This document shows, piece after piece, positions 33,456-42,334 of a DNA stretch of 64,000 nt. The position numbers and the translations under genes were made by a program. Origin of the DNA: CAZAFL01 sp964484465 (lineage in GTDB: Bacteria > Bacteroidota > Ignavibacteria > UBA10030 > SZUA-254). Below the pieces are notes generated by a model. That model saw only the letters and a list, made by a program, of their open reading frames with translations. It was not told the DNA's origin and searched no databases. Location: the NCBI GenBank assembly GCA_964484465.1, contig CAZAFL010000006.1, forward strand, positions 1-64,000. The letters are read 5' to 3'. Position 1 is the stretch's first letter. Each line of letters opens with the position of its first letter.

Positions 33456-36400
33456 ATGACATTAACCGAACTTTCAATCAAACGCCCCTCGTTTATCATT
33501 GTTATCTTCATAGTGCTTGGCGTGCTGGGAATTTTCAGCTATACGCAATTGAAGTATGAGCTTCTGCCGAAGATTACCCCCCCATGGATTACCATTATTA
33601 CTGTTTACCCCGGCGCATCGCCCAATGAAGTTGAAACCGGCGTTACTAAAGTCATTGAGGATGGTGTTTCAGGTGTTGATAAAGTAGACAACGTGTATGC
33701 CACATCGCAGGAAGGCCTCTCGATCGTTTCGCTCGAATTTATGATGAGTGCTGATGTAAATACCGCTCTGCAGGATGCTCAGCGAAAGGTTAACGAGATA
33801 GCATCACAGTTGCCGCGCAGTGCAAAGACTCCAACACTGACAAAGTTTGCGCTCGACGAGCTTCCTGTCCTGAGAGTCGGTGCGACTGCAAACATGCCGT
33901 CGAAGGAATTTTTCCAGATGTTAAAGGACCGCATCCAGCCGGACCTTGCAAAGTTGGCAGGGGTAGGTCAGATTACACTTGTAGGGGGCGATGAACGTGA
34001 GATCAAGGTCAACGTCGATGGACAGAAACTCCGGTCGTACGGGCTTTCCCTGCTTCAGGTTACAGACCTGGTGAAAACTTCGAATCTCGACTTTCCAACT
34101 GGAAAAGTGAAAGAGGGCGACCTTCAATACGTTGTCCGGCTGGCAGGAAAATATTCTTCGGTAGAAGAACTTCGTCGGCTTGTCATTGGAGAATCGAAAC
34201 AGGGAGGAGATGTTCATCTTGGAGATATTGCAGAAATTGAGGATGGCCAAAAAGAATACACAACGTTGAGCAGAATTAACGGCAAATCTTCCGTCGGAAT
34301 TCTTGTACAGAAACAGAGCGAGGCAAATTCGGTAGAAGTCAGCAGCGTTGTCCGTGAGGAACTTACAAGTCTCGAGAAAGAATTTACTGGGATTAATCTG
34401 CGTTTCGATGTCGCCCAGGATGGGTCGAAGTTTACCGTCGATGCTGCGGACGCGGTAAAGCACGATTTATTGCTGGCAGTAATTTTTGTAGCGATTGTCA
34501 TGCTTGCCTTTCTGCACAGCATACGAAATTCGGTCATTGTCATGATTGCCATTCCTGCCTCGTTAGTATCGACGTTTATTATGATTTATGCCTTCGGGTT
34601 TTCATTAAACCTGATGACACTTCTTGGGTTTTCTCTTGTCATCGGTATACTGGTGGATGACTCGATCGTGGTTCTTGAAAACATCTACCGGCACTTGGAG
34701 AAAGGAGATAAGCGTCGCCTTGCGGCAGTACGCGGAAGAAATGAAATCGGCTTTGCCGCTCTTTCAATTACGATGGTCGATGTCGTCGTGTTCGTCCCGC
34801 TGGCGATAGTTACAGGACTGATTGGCAATATTATGCGCGAGTTTGCTCTTGTCGTCGTTGCGTCGACGTTGATGAGCCTTTTCGTTTCATTTACAATTAC
34901 ACCTCTTCTTGCTTCACGGTTTGCAAAACTTGAGCATTTGACCAAAAGCACAATCATCGGCCGATTTTCAGTCTGGTTTGAGAAAGTGTTCGACAAAATT
35001 TCGCTGGAATATGATCGATTGCTTAAATGGAGTTTAGCGCACCGCGGATGGGTGTTCGGTGTTGCAGCGGCGTTGTTCATTACATCTCTTATGCTTGTCC
35101 CTCTCGGCTTTATCGGAACAGAATTTATGACTCCTACAGATCGCGGGGAATTTACAGTAACACTTGAGCTTCCGTCCGGTTCGACACTCGAACATACGAA
35201 TTACGTCACACAACAGGCGGAGCACATTGTCTCTGAGATGCCGGAGGTAAAGAAAGTGTTCACCAATGTTGGAGTTTCGACGGAAGGCTTTGTCGGTCAA
35301 TCATCGAATTATGTTTCAGAGCTTAATGTCACACTTTTACCTAAAGAAGAAAGAGACCGGACGACGGACAATATTAGTGAAGAAATCAAAGGGAAAATCG
35401 CGCAATTTCCGGGTGTGCGTGTCCGGTCGAGCCCGATTGGCATTTTCGGTACTGCAAACCAGTCTCCGATCATGCTCGTCGTCAGTGCACCTGATTATGA
35501 GCAAGCACGAAAAGGGGCTGAGCAATTAGCTGAAATGGTAAAGAACATCCGCGGCACAGCGGATGTTCGCCTTTCATCTGAAGAGGGTAAACCCGAAATG
35601 CGTGTTGAGATTGACCGGGAGAAAATGGCAAACCTCGGTCTCACGATGGGCGAAGTGGGCGCCGGTCTTCGGATTGCTTTCAACGGCGATGATGATTCAA
35701 GATTCCGTGAGGGAACAACCGAGTACCCTATCCGCGTTGTGCTCGACCAGTTCGACCGCTCGAAGACAAGCGACATCGGAAGCTTAACGTTTGTCAACCA
35801 CAAGGGACAAATTATCGAGCTGAAACAATTTGCTTCGATTCAGTTTGCTTCAGGACCGTCTAAACTACAGCGGCAGAATCGAAATTATTCTGTGAATGTT
35901 CTCTCGCAGGCGATTGGCCGCCCGTCAGGCGATATTGCGGCAGACATCCGGAAAGCAGTTGCCGCTTCTCCTCTTCCCAAAGGAACCAGTTTGTTATTTG
36001 AAGGAGATGAAAAGAACCGTTCAGAAGGGTTCGGCAGTCTCGGACTTGCATTGATGGCGGCGATTCTTTTCGTCTATCTTATTATGGTTGCGCTATACGA
36101 TTCGTTTGTCTACCCGTTGGTCGTGCTCTTTTCAATTCCGGTTGCGGTCATCGGTGCATTTCTTGCCCTTGCACTCACGATGAAGTCACTGAGCATTTTC
36201 ACAATTCTCGGCATCATTATGCTTGTGGGGCTGGTGGGGAAAAATGCAATTCTTCTCGTCGACCGCACCAATCAGATGCGCAGAGAGCAAAATCTTTCTG
36301 TGTTCGAGGCTCTGATTGAAGCCGGCCAGACGCGGCTTCGCCCTATTGTTATGACAACCGCATCGATGATCGTGGGTATGACGCCGATAGCGTTCGGTGT

Positions 36401-36623
36401 GAGTGCCGGTTCAGAATGGAAAAGTGGGCTTGCGTGGGCGCTGATTGGAGGGCTGACAAGCTCACTTCTGCTCACTCTTGTACTGGTACCGGTTGTGTAT
36501 GCGAAGGTAGACCAGTGGAGAGAAAAAATTCCTGCATTAGTTCAAAGATTAATGAGAAAACCATTCTTGAAGGAAAAAGAAGAACTCATGCCAATCAGTG
36601 CGGAACCAGCGGAATCTAAGTAG
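33456..36623 (+). CDS. RND efflux permease, HAE1 type
   Basis: The 1055-residue inner-membrane pump uses proton motive force to export hydrophobic compounds through the adaptor and TolC. The duplicated architecture has 12 predicted transmembrane segments, with TM1 at IIVIFIVLGVLGIFSYTQL and two large periplasmic loops. The proton relay is intact: adjacent aspartates in VIGILVDDSIVVLENIYRHL and the TM10 lysine in MLVGLVGKNAILLVDRTN. AGGAGA precedes ATG 33456. It is the last gene of the tetR-tolC-MFP-RND operon. Substrates cannot be predicted. Confidence 0.96.
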   Translation: MTLTELSIKRPSFIIVIFIVLGVLGIFSYTQLKYELLPKITPPWITIITVYPGASPNEVETGVTKVIEDGVSGVDKVDNVYATSQEGLSIVSLEFMMSADVNTALQDAQRKVNEIASQLPRSAKTPTLTKFALDELPVLRVGATANMPSKEFFQMLKDRIQPDLAKLAGVGQITLVGGDEREIKVNVDGQKLRSYGLSLLQVTDLVKTSNLDFPTGKVKEGDLQYVVRLAGKYSSVEELRRLVIGESKQGGDVHLGDIAEIEDGQKEYTTLSRINGKSSVGILVQKQSEANSVEVSSVVREELTSLEKEFTGINLRFDVAQDGSKFTVDAADAVKHDLLLAVIFVAIVMLAFLHSIRNSVIVMIAIPASLVSTFIMIYAFGFSLNLMTLLGFSLVIGILVDDSIVVLENIYRHLEKGDKRRLAAVRGRNEIGFAALSITMVDVVVFVPLAIVTGLIGNIMREFALVVVASTLMSLFVSFTITPLLASRFAKLEHLTKSTIIGRFSVWFEKVFDKISLEYDRLLKWSLAHRGWVFGVAAALFITSLMLVPLGFIGTEFMTPTDRGEFTVTLELPSGSTLEHTNYVTQQAEHIVSEMPEVKKVFTNVGVSTEGFVGQSSNYVSELNVTLLPKEERDRTTDNISEEIKGKIAQFPGVRVRSSPIGIFGTANQSPIMLVVSAPDYEQARKGAEQLAEMVKNIRGTADVRLSSEEGKPEMRVEIDREKMANLGLTMGEVGAGLRIAFNGDDDSRFREGTTEYPIRVVLDQFDRSKTSDIGSLTFVNHKGQIIELKQFASIQFASGPSKLQRQNRNYSVNVLSQAIGRPSGDIAADIRKAVAASPLPKGTSLLFEGDEKNRSEGFGSLGLALMAAILFVYLIMVALYDSFVYPLVVLFSIPVAVIGAFLALALTMKSLSIFTILGIIMLVGLVGKNAILLVDRTNQMRREQNLSVFEALIEAGQTRLRPIVMTTASMIVGMTPIAFGVSAGSEWKSGLAWALIGGLTSSLLLTLVLVPVVYAKVDQWREKIPALVQRLMRKPFLKEKEELMPISAEPAESK

Positions 36624-36974
36624 ATAAACTTACTCGCACCGTTAAACTTTTCTCTTCGGGGAAACTCTAATTATGGAAGCGTATGAGTGAAGATGGTGAA
36701 TGAAGCGTACCGCAACGGATCGCTCGTTTGCGACAGTGATATGCCAACACATATGACCAGTCGGGGCGATCCGCTGCACCAATGTGATGAAACGAATGGT
36801 TTGGTTTCGCCGTATAGTTCCAGGAAAAATTTCAATGATGGTCGGGAGAATCGATTCATTCCTCGGTCAGTCCAAAATCCTGCCCAATTCTAGTGCAACG
36901 GTAGGATATATTTCGGGTCTCCTCCTCCTCGTCTATCATTTCCTCAAAACAACGATAAAAAATATTCTGGAAGT
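36624..36974. other. Convergent spacer with weak small ORFs
   Basis: These 351 bases lie between the ends of the RND gene and an aminotransferase gene. A 64-codon plus-strand frame (36784-36978) encodes a basic start and a hydrophobic stretch (VGYISGLLLLVYHFL), and overlapping frames of similar length exist on both strands. None has a convincing ribosome site or a recognisable family. It may be a decayed gene or non-coding; no clear terminator was found. Confidence 0.35.
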
Positions 36975-38153
36975 TTAGAAATTACTTCGTGTGCTGAATT
37001 CCAAAATATGATTTATTGCGTCGCAGAACGTCTGCTCTTCAGTGAGCAAACTTGCAACGAGATATCCCTCTTCTTCAAAATCAAAAAAATATCCAGGGTA
37101 AATGCATACGCCACGATGCTCTAACAATTCAAGCGACCACTGTTCGTCGGATTTAATTCGCGGCATGCGAAGCGTGCAATACCATCCGCCATCTGCTGTG
37201 AGACAAGATGCATGCGATTGCTTGTTCATCAGTTTTCGTACATGATCATAGTTAGATTTAATGCGTGCGATAATTTTTTGACGTACATGCTCCCCCGCCT
37301 TGAGGAGCTGTGGTAGGCCGACCTGAACAGGCGTATTGACAGAAAGAAAAGTGTCACAGAGAATCTCGAGTCTGTTGATGGCCTCTCGCGCTGCCGCTGA
37401 TTCGCCGCTTACGATCACCCAGCCAAGCTTCAGTTGAGGAAATCCGCACATCTTTGAAATACCATTCAGTGTAAAAGTTAACACGTCGTTTGATGCAGCA
37501 GTTGAACCGAAATTATGTGAAGTATCTCCTAATGAATATTCGGTAAACACCTCATCGACAATTAAAGCGAGTTCATGTTGTCGTGCAAGTTCCCCGATTT
37601 GAAACCACGCATCTTTTTTCAGATACATTCCTGTCGGATTATGTGGGTTGACAAGAACAATGGCTTTTGTCGATTTGGTGATTGCATTCTTCATGCTGTC
37701 GATGTCAATATACCAGCCATGGTCATAGAGAAGATGATAGTGTTGGAGCTGTATGTCGTTCACCTGTGCAAGGTATTCAAATAGCGGATAGGATGGAACA
37801 GGAGCAAGAACTGCATCACCAGGGTTGCATAGAAGTCTGAAGATGAAGGAATACGCTTCGCTGGTGCTTGCAGTAAGAAAAATATTTGACGTTTGAACAG
37901 TGAGGTTTTTTTTCCTGTAATAGCGGGCGATTTCATCACGGGAAGAAAGCAATCCCATCGGATCCGGTTGATACTGTAACGATCCGGGATGAGAGAGTGC
38001 TGCCAGTATTTCACGTTCGGGATAATTTATGCCGCAATGGGTAGGATTGGATTTCGTCAGGTCGAAGATGACACTTCCTTCTCTGCGCCGGGATTCCAAA
38101 AGTTCGGTAAACCGATTTGGTTGACGATGCCAGTTTGTCCGGGTGGAGAACAC
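36975..38153 (-). CDS. Pyridoxal-phosphate aminotransferase, class I/II
   Basis: The 392-residue fold-type I enzyme has the expected PLP features: NPHNPTG, LALIVDEVFTEYSLGD with the aspartate contacting the pyridine ring, the Schiff-base lysine in LNGISKMCGFPQLKLGW and an arginine region near the C-terminus. The N-terminal segment FDLTKSNPTHCGINYPE and the YQPDPMGLLSSRDEIARYY stretch suggest an aspartate/alanine-type subgroup, but substrate is not clear. The start is GTG at 38153, since no ATG precedes the conserved region. It follows the TIGR01777 epimerase gene by six bases and is probably co-transcribed. Confidence 0.88.
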   Translation of the reverse strand: MFSTRTNWHRQPNRFTELLESRRREGSVIFDLTKSNPTHCGINYPEREILAALSHPGSLQYQPDPMGLLSSRDEIARYYRKKNLTVQTSNIFLTASTSEAYSFIFRLLCNPGDAVLAPVPSYPLFEYLAQVNDIQLQHYHLLYDHGWYIDIDSMKNAITKSTKAIVLVNPHNPTGMYLKKDAWFQIGELARQHELALIVDEVFTEYSLGDTSHNFGSTAASNDVLTFTLNGISKMCGFPQLKLGWVIVSGESAAAREAINRLEILCDTFLSVNTPVQVGLPQLLKAGEHVRQKIIARIKSNYDHVRKLMNKQSHASCLTADGGWYCTLRMPRIKSDEQWSLELLEHRGVCIYPGYFFDFEEEGYLVASLLTEEQTFCDAINHILEFSTRSNF

Positions 38154-38159
38154 GGGGTC

Positions 38160-39074
38160 TCAGGGGTTTCGGACAATGTTGTTAAGCGCCTCCTGCAGCA
38201 GCGGGTACTTGAAAATATATCCCGAGTCAATCAGCTTCTTCGGAACCATGCATTGTCCTGTTAATAACATTTCAGCCATTTCACCAAGAGCTGACCGGAG
38301 AACTACGCCAGGGACAGGTGCCCATGAATGGCGGTGCATCGATTTACCAAGGGCTCGGCAAAATTCTTTCATGGTCACAGCCTCAGGAGCGGCAAAGTTA
38401 ACGGGTCCTGAAATATCAGCTGTTCGGAGAAGAAACATTATTCCTCCGACAACATCCTCAACGTGAATCCAGGGAAACCATTGCCTACCGTTTCCTATGT
38501 GGCCACCCACAAACAAGGAAAATGGAAGCATAAGTTTTTTCATAGCAATACTGTTTTTCCCAATGACGACGCCAAAGCGCGGCGTAATGATGCGAACACC
38601 AAATCTGCCGGCGACAAGCGCTTCCAGTTCCCATTTGTCACAGACATCAGATAGGAAGCCATCCCCCTTGGGGAACGATTCCTCAACGTTGCCGGATGGT
38701 ACATCCCCATAAAACCCGGCACCTGAAGCATTAATGAAAACTGAAGGCTTTTTAGATGCAGATTCAATCGCGGTGACGATTGCCCTGGTGGAATCGATCC
38801 GACTGGAGAAAATTTTTTCTTTTTGAGATTTTGTCCATCTTTTCCCGGCGAGGAGTTCTCCCGTGAGATTGATGCACGCATCGATTTCTTCGAAAGATGA
38901 ACTCCAACGTCCGGCCGTTTTTCCATCCCATTGCTCTATCCGGAGGTGGGGATGATGCACGAGGTTCTTGCGCGGGTCTCGCGTAAGGAGAATGACTGAA
39001 TGGTGTTCCTGAAGCAGATGAGGTACAAGCGCATTACCGATAAATCCGGTTCCACCGGAAACAACAATATTCAT
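38160..39074 (-). CDS. TIGR01777 family NAD(P)-dependent epimerase
   Basis: The 304-residue extended SDR protein begins with the dinucleotide motif VSGGTGFIGNALVPHLL and contains the TIGR01777 hallmarks INLTGELLAGKRWT, the catalytic-like SGAGFYGD with its tyrosine, and DVCDKWELEA. The family (YfcH in E. coli) has no firmly established substrate; it is named as a sugar-nucleotide epimerase-like protein. The length is typical and there is no signal peptide. It sits 26 bases after typA and six before the aminotransferase, all on minus. Confidence 0.92.
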   Translation of the reverse strand: MNIVVSGGTGFIGNALVPHLLQEHHSVILLTRDPRKNLVHHPHLRIEQWDGKTAGRWSSSFEEIDACINLTGELLAGKRWTKSQKEKIFSSRIDSTRAIVTAIESASKKPSVFINASGAGFYGDVPSGNVEESFPKGDGFLSDVCDKWELEALVAGRFGVRIITPRFGVVIGKNSIAMKKLMLPFSLFVGGHIGNGRQWFPWIHVEDVVGGIMFLLRTADISGPVNFAAPEAVTMKEFCRALGKSMHRHSWAPVPGVVLRSALGEMAEMLLTGQCMVPKKLIDSGYIFKYPLLQEALNNIVRNP

Positions 39075-39100
39075 CGATCTGCCTTAGAAAAATTAGAAGG

Positions 39101-40951
39101 CTATGACTCGATCGTCTCAGCGGCGCGTTTTGACATTCTCAGCCGCTCGTTGTGGTCGAGATATTTCTTCCGAAGACGAAGAGACTGTGGTGTGACTTCA
39201 ATATATTCATCATCTGCGATCCACTCGATCGCCTGTTCAAGAGAATGAATCTTTGGCGGCTCGAGGCGGATTGCCTCATCGGCTCCGCTTGCACGCATGT
39301 TGGTTAGCTGTTTGGTTTTGCATACATTGACGATGATGTCTTCTTCGCGCGCATTCTCACCGACGATCATTCCCCTGTACACACGAGTCCCGGGTTCGAT
39401 AAAGAATGTCATGCGTTCCTGCAGCTTCCACATTGCATAAGCAGTTGCAGTACCGTCTTCAAGCTGAATAACCGCCCCCTTGTTGCGTGTCGACAGGTCG
39501 CCTCTGTAGGGTTCATAACCATGGAAATTATGATGGAGGATGCCGGTCCCTTTCGTTTCGGTCAGGAATTCCGAACGGAAACCAAGCAACCCTCGCGCAG
39601 GTACAACGAATTCGAGCCGTGTGTTGTTCTGCGATTGGATCATATTTTTCATTATCCCTTTTCGACGACCAAGATTTTGAATTACAATTCCATTGTGTTC
39701 ATCCGGGACGTCAATAATAACATGTTCCATCGGTTCGCAGAGGACATCATCTACGCGTTTGTATATTACTTCCGGTGCGGAAACTTGAAATTCATACCCT
39801 TCACGCCGCATTGTCTCAATCAAAATGCCCAGGTGAAGTTCTCCACGGCCGCTGACTTTAAACACATCGGGGCTATCGGTTAATTCTACCCGGAGGCTCA
39901 CGTTCGAGCGCAATTCTCTTGCAAGCCGTTCTCCCAAATTGCGTGTTGTGACATATTTTCCTTCTTGTCCTGCAAAGGGGGAATTGTTGACGATAAAATT
40001 CATCGAAAGTGTAGGCTCTTCAATTGTGACAAAAGGTAACGGTGTCGGATCAGAAGCCTCTGCAATTGTTTCGCCAATATCAACATCTTCCATTCCCGCA
40101 ATTGCAATAACATCACCCGCTGACGCTTCTTCGACTTCGAGTCGTTTTAATCCATGAAATGTGTAGATTTTTGTAACCCGTGCATCTTCCAACGAACCAT
40201 CCCGGTGAATCACCTTCATCGGCGCACCGAGGCGAATCGTTCCCCGCTCGATCCTTCCAATACCGAGTCTGCCAAGGTAATCACTGTAATCGATTGTTGT
40301 AACAAGCATCTGGAAGGGGAGGGTCGCATCTCCCGGAGGAGCGGGAATTCTACTGATGATTGTCTGAAAGAGGGGTTCTAGGTCGGAGCTTTGCTCTTCA
40401 AGCTCCTTTTTAGCTATCCCCTGCTTCGCGATACAATAGACAGTCGGAAAATCCAGTTGCTGATTATTTGCACTGAGGGAGAGAAACAATTCAAAGACTT
40501 CATCGAGGACTGCATGTGGTCTCGCATCTTTTCGGTCGATCTTGTTGATGACGACAATCGGTTGGAGATGTAATTCGAGAGATTTCTTAAGGACAAACTT
40601 TGTGCCCGGGAGCGGGCCTTCAGCAGCATCGACGAGCAATAAAACGCCGTCCACCATTTTGAGTGTTCGCTCAACCTCGCCGGCGAAATCAGAGTGCCCC
40701 GGTGTATCGACAATATTGATTTTTGTCGTCTCCCGGGTGTCCGGGTGTTTATAGAATACCGCAGTATTCTTCGCGAGGATTGTTATGCCGCGTTCACGTT
40801 CGAGTTCGTTCGAGTCCATGACTCGCTTGACAACTTCCTGGTTTTCACGAAACGTGCCGGTCTGTCGAAGCATGTGGTCCACAAGAGTTGTCTTTCCGTG
40901 GTCGACATGCGCGATGATGGCGATATTTCTTATATTCTCTCGTCGCTGCAT
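39101..40951 (-). CDS. typA: Translational GTPase TypA/BipA
   Basis: The 616-residue GTPase binds ribosomes and supports 50S assembly and growth at low temperature or under stress. G motifs are present: AHVDHGKTTL, RGITI, DTPGHSDFAGEVE and NKIDRKDARP. Domain II and the EF-G-like domains follow, ending in the BipA-specific C-terminal domain (IELEDGTATAYAMWKLQERM-like region, then VNVCKTKQLTNMRASGADEA). The length matches the family. It follows the bacilliredoxin gene across a strong terminator at 40972, so it likely uses its own promoter in the 111-base gap. Confidence 0.97.
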   Translation of the reverse strand: MQRRENIRNIAIIAHVDHGKTTLVDHMLRQTGTFRENQEVVKRVMDSNELERERGITILAKNTAVFYKHPDTRETTKINIVDTPGHSDFAGEVERTLKMVDGVLLLVDAAEGPLPGTKFVLKKSLELHLQPIVVINKIDRKDARPHAVLDEVFELFLSLSANNQQLDFPTVYCIAKQGIAKKELEEQSSDLEPLFQTIISRIPAPPGDATLPFQMLVTTIDYSDYLGRLGIGRIERGTIRLGAPMKVIHRDGSLEDARVTKIYTFHGLKRLEVEEASAGDVIAIAGMEDVDIGETIAEASDPTPLPFVTIEEPTLSMNFIVNNSPFAGQEGKYVTTRNLGERLARELRSNVSLRVELTDSPDVFKVSGRGELHLGILIETMRREGYEFQVSAPEVIYKRVDDVLCEPMEHVIIDVPDEHNGIVIQNLGRRKGIMKNMIQSQNNTRLEFVVPARGLLGFRSEFLTETKGTGILHHNFHGYEPYRGDLSTRNKGAVIQLEDGTATAYAMWKLQERMTFFIEPGTRVYRGMIVGENAREEDIIVNVCKTKQLTNMRASGADEAIRLEPPKIHSLEQAIEWIADDEYIEVTPQSLRLRKKYLDHNERLRMSKRAAETIES

Positions 40952-40971
40952 TATGTCTCTTGAAGATTGAA

Positions 40972-41009
40972 TAAAAATGCCTCAAGCTTTGTTTTGTACT
41001 CGAGGCATT
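40972..41009 (-). terminator. Terminator after the bacilliredoxin gene
   Basis: In the minus-strand direction AATGCCTC and GAGGCATT (41009-41002 and 40983-40976) form an eight-base stem around an 18-base loop, whose ends can extend pairing (GAG with CTT). TTTTTATT follows, giving a good U-tract. Confidence 0.8.
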
Positions 41010-41062
41010 CGCGTTTTCAAAACCGCCGGTCTCGCTTAAGAGATACGGGCTAAGGCCAATAG

Positions 41063-41491
41063 TCAGCGTTTGGGAACAGCGGCGCAATATTTGTCGAACG
41101 CTTCGGTGAGAAGAGTTGCAACCTCATACGGGTTCCGAATTTCAATGTCGGAACGGTGAATCATATGGACCAGCTTGCCGTCGCGCATCAAGGCAAATGA
41201 CGGCGAGGAAGGCGGCATGTTTGTGAAATACGAACGCGCCCGCATTGTAGCTTCCCGGTCACCGCTGGCGAAAACCGTGGCTGTAACATCCGGTTTCACA
41301 ACATGGCGCAACGCTAATCCGAGTGCCGGTCGTGCAACACCGCCTGCGCAACCACAGACAGAATTGACAAATACCAATGCTGTGCCTTTTTGCGCTGCGA
41401 GCAAAGTATCCACTTCCTCAACCGTACGCAATTCCGTGACACCGAGTCTCGTTACCTCGTGTTTAATCTGTTCCATCAGAATATCATGCAT
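41063..41491 (-). CDS. brx: Bacilliredoxin, BrxA/BrxB (YphP/YqiW) family
   Basis: The 142-residue thioredoxin-fold protein carries the CGC active site at residues 46-48 in NSVCGCAGG, characteristic of bacilliredoxins that remove bacillithiol from oxidised proteins. The rest (RPALGLALRHVVKP, MPPSSPSFALMRDGKLVHMI) matches the family. N-methyl-bacillithiol is known in Chlorobiaceae, which fits the suspected lineage. Start ATG 41491 has GGAG seven bases upstream. It diverges from the second tetR gene, and a terminator follows its end. The thiol it serves cannot be read from the gene. Confidence 0.92.
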   Translation of the reverse strand: MHDILMEQIKHEVTRLGVTELRTVEEVDTLLAAQKGTALVFVNSVCGCAGGVARPALGLALRHVVKPDVTATVFASGDREATMRARSYFTNMPPSSPSFALMRDGKLVHMIHRSDIEIRNPYEVATLLTEAFDKYCAAVPKR

Positions 41492-41592
41492 TGAAACGCT
41501 CCAAATCGATAAAAAAGTGAGTTATTCATCTTCAGTATACAAATTTTTAGCTGGAAATAAAAACATTCAACCCGCAGATGGACTCGCGAGGT

Positions 41593-41631
41593 TTGACATT
41601 GAAACCAGAGATTAGTATTATTAGACTAATC
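41593..41631 (+). promoter_or_regulatory. Promoter with overlapping TetR operator
   Basis: A near-perfect sigma70 promoter has TTGACA (41593-41598), a 17-base spacer and TATTAT (41616-41621). A palindrome overlaps the -10: GATTAGT (41610-41616) and ACTAATC (41625-41631) with eight bases between. Transcription would begin near 41628, inside the right arm. The downstream TetR is the likely ligand-sensing repressor of itself and the pump. Confidence 0.7.
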
Positions 41632-41658
41632 AACTTGAAAAGTCCAAAGATACGAACA

Positions 41659-42270
41659 GTGCCGAAACCAAAACAACGCTCTAAAACAAAAATCTCCATT
41701 CTCGAAGCAGCGCGTGAACAATTTGCACATTACGGGTTTGCTAAAGTGACGATGGACGAGATCGCCGGTGGCATAGGGATGGGCAAAGCTTCGTTGTATT
41801 ATTACTTTCCCACTAAAGATGAATTGTTTCAGGCTGTAATGGTGCACGAGCACCGGGGATTCATGGAGAACATTGAAGAGATGCTCGGGCAAAATATTTC
41901 TGCAGCGGAAAAGGTTCGCGCATATGTGTCGCAGAGATTTGAATATTTCAACGAACTTCTCAACTTGAATATTCTTGACTTCCGTTCGTCCGTAAGGACG
42001 AAGCCGATATTGCGGGATATGTTCGAGGGCTTTGCCCGGCAGGAGCTCAAGGTCCTTAAAAAAATTGTTCGTGAGGGGCGTGACCGGGGGGAATTTAACG
42101 TTGCATCCATTGAACAAGTTGCCGAGGCGCTGTTGCACATCATGCAGGGGCTGAGGTGCAGGTTTCTTCGAAGCCTGGAAGGCACCCGCATCGGGGATAA
42201 GCCGTACCGGCTTCTCAAGCAGGAACAGAATTTTGTTACCGATATTCTTCTGAAGGGAATTCAAAAATGA
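41659..42270 (+). CDS. TetR-family transcriptional regulator
   Basis: The 203-residue protein has the TetR helix-turn-helix (ISILEAAREQFAHYGFAKVT, then MDEIAGGIGMGKASLYYYFP) and a helical ligand domain. It is likely a repressor of the following MFP-RND genes. The frame extends upstream to ATG 41578, but the predicted transcript starts near 41628, so GTG 41659 (starting MPKPKQRSKTK) is favoured; no strong ribosome site confirms it. If a further upstream promoter exists, the longer form (230 residues) could be made. The spacer before the MFP gene is 64 bases. Confidence 0.85.
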   Translation: MPKPKQRSKTKISILEAAREQFAHYGFAKVTMDEIAGGIGMGKASLYYYFPTKDELFQAVMVHEHRGFMENIEEMLGQNISAAEKVRAYVSQRFEYFNELLNLNILDFRSSVRTKPILRDMFEGFARQELKVLKKIVREGRDRGEFNVASIEQVAEALLHIMQGLRCRFLRSLEGTRIGDKPYRLLKQEQNFVTDILLKGIQK

Positions 42271-42334
42271 GAGGACGTACTCTTCAGAATATACCGCTGC
42301 TAACTTACCCGGTTCACGTTGCCAAAAAATATCC

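Noticed and set aside
36671..36859. Minus-strand 62-codon frame in the convergent spacer
   Set aside because: It overlaps other frames of equal length, has no ribosome site and no recognisable family, so it is not listed as a gene.
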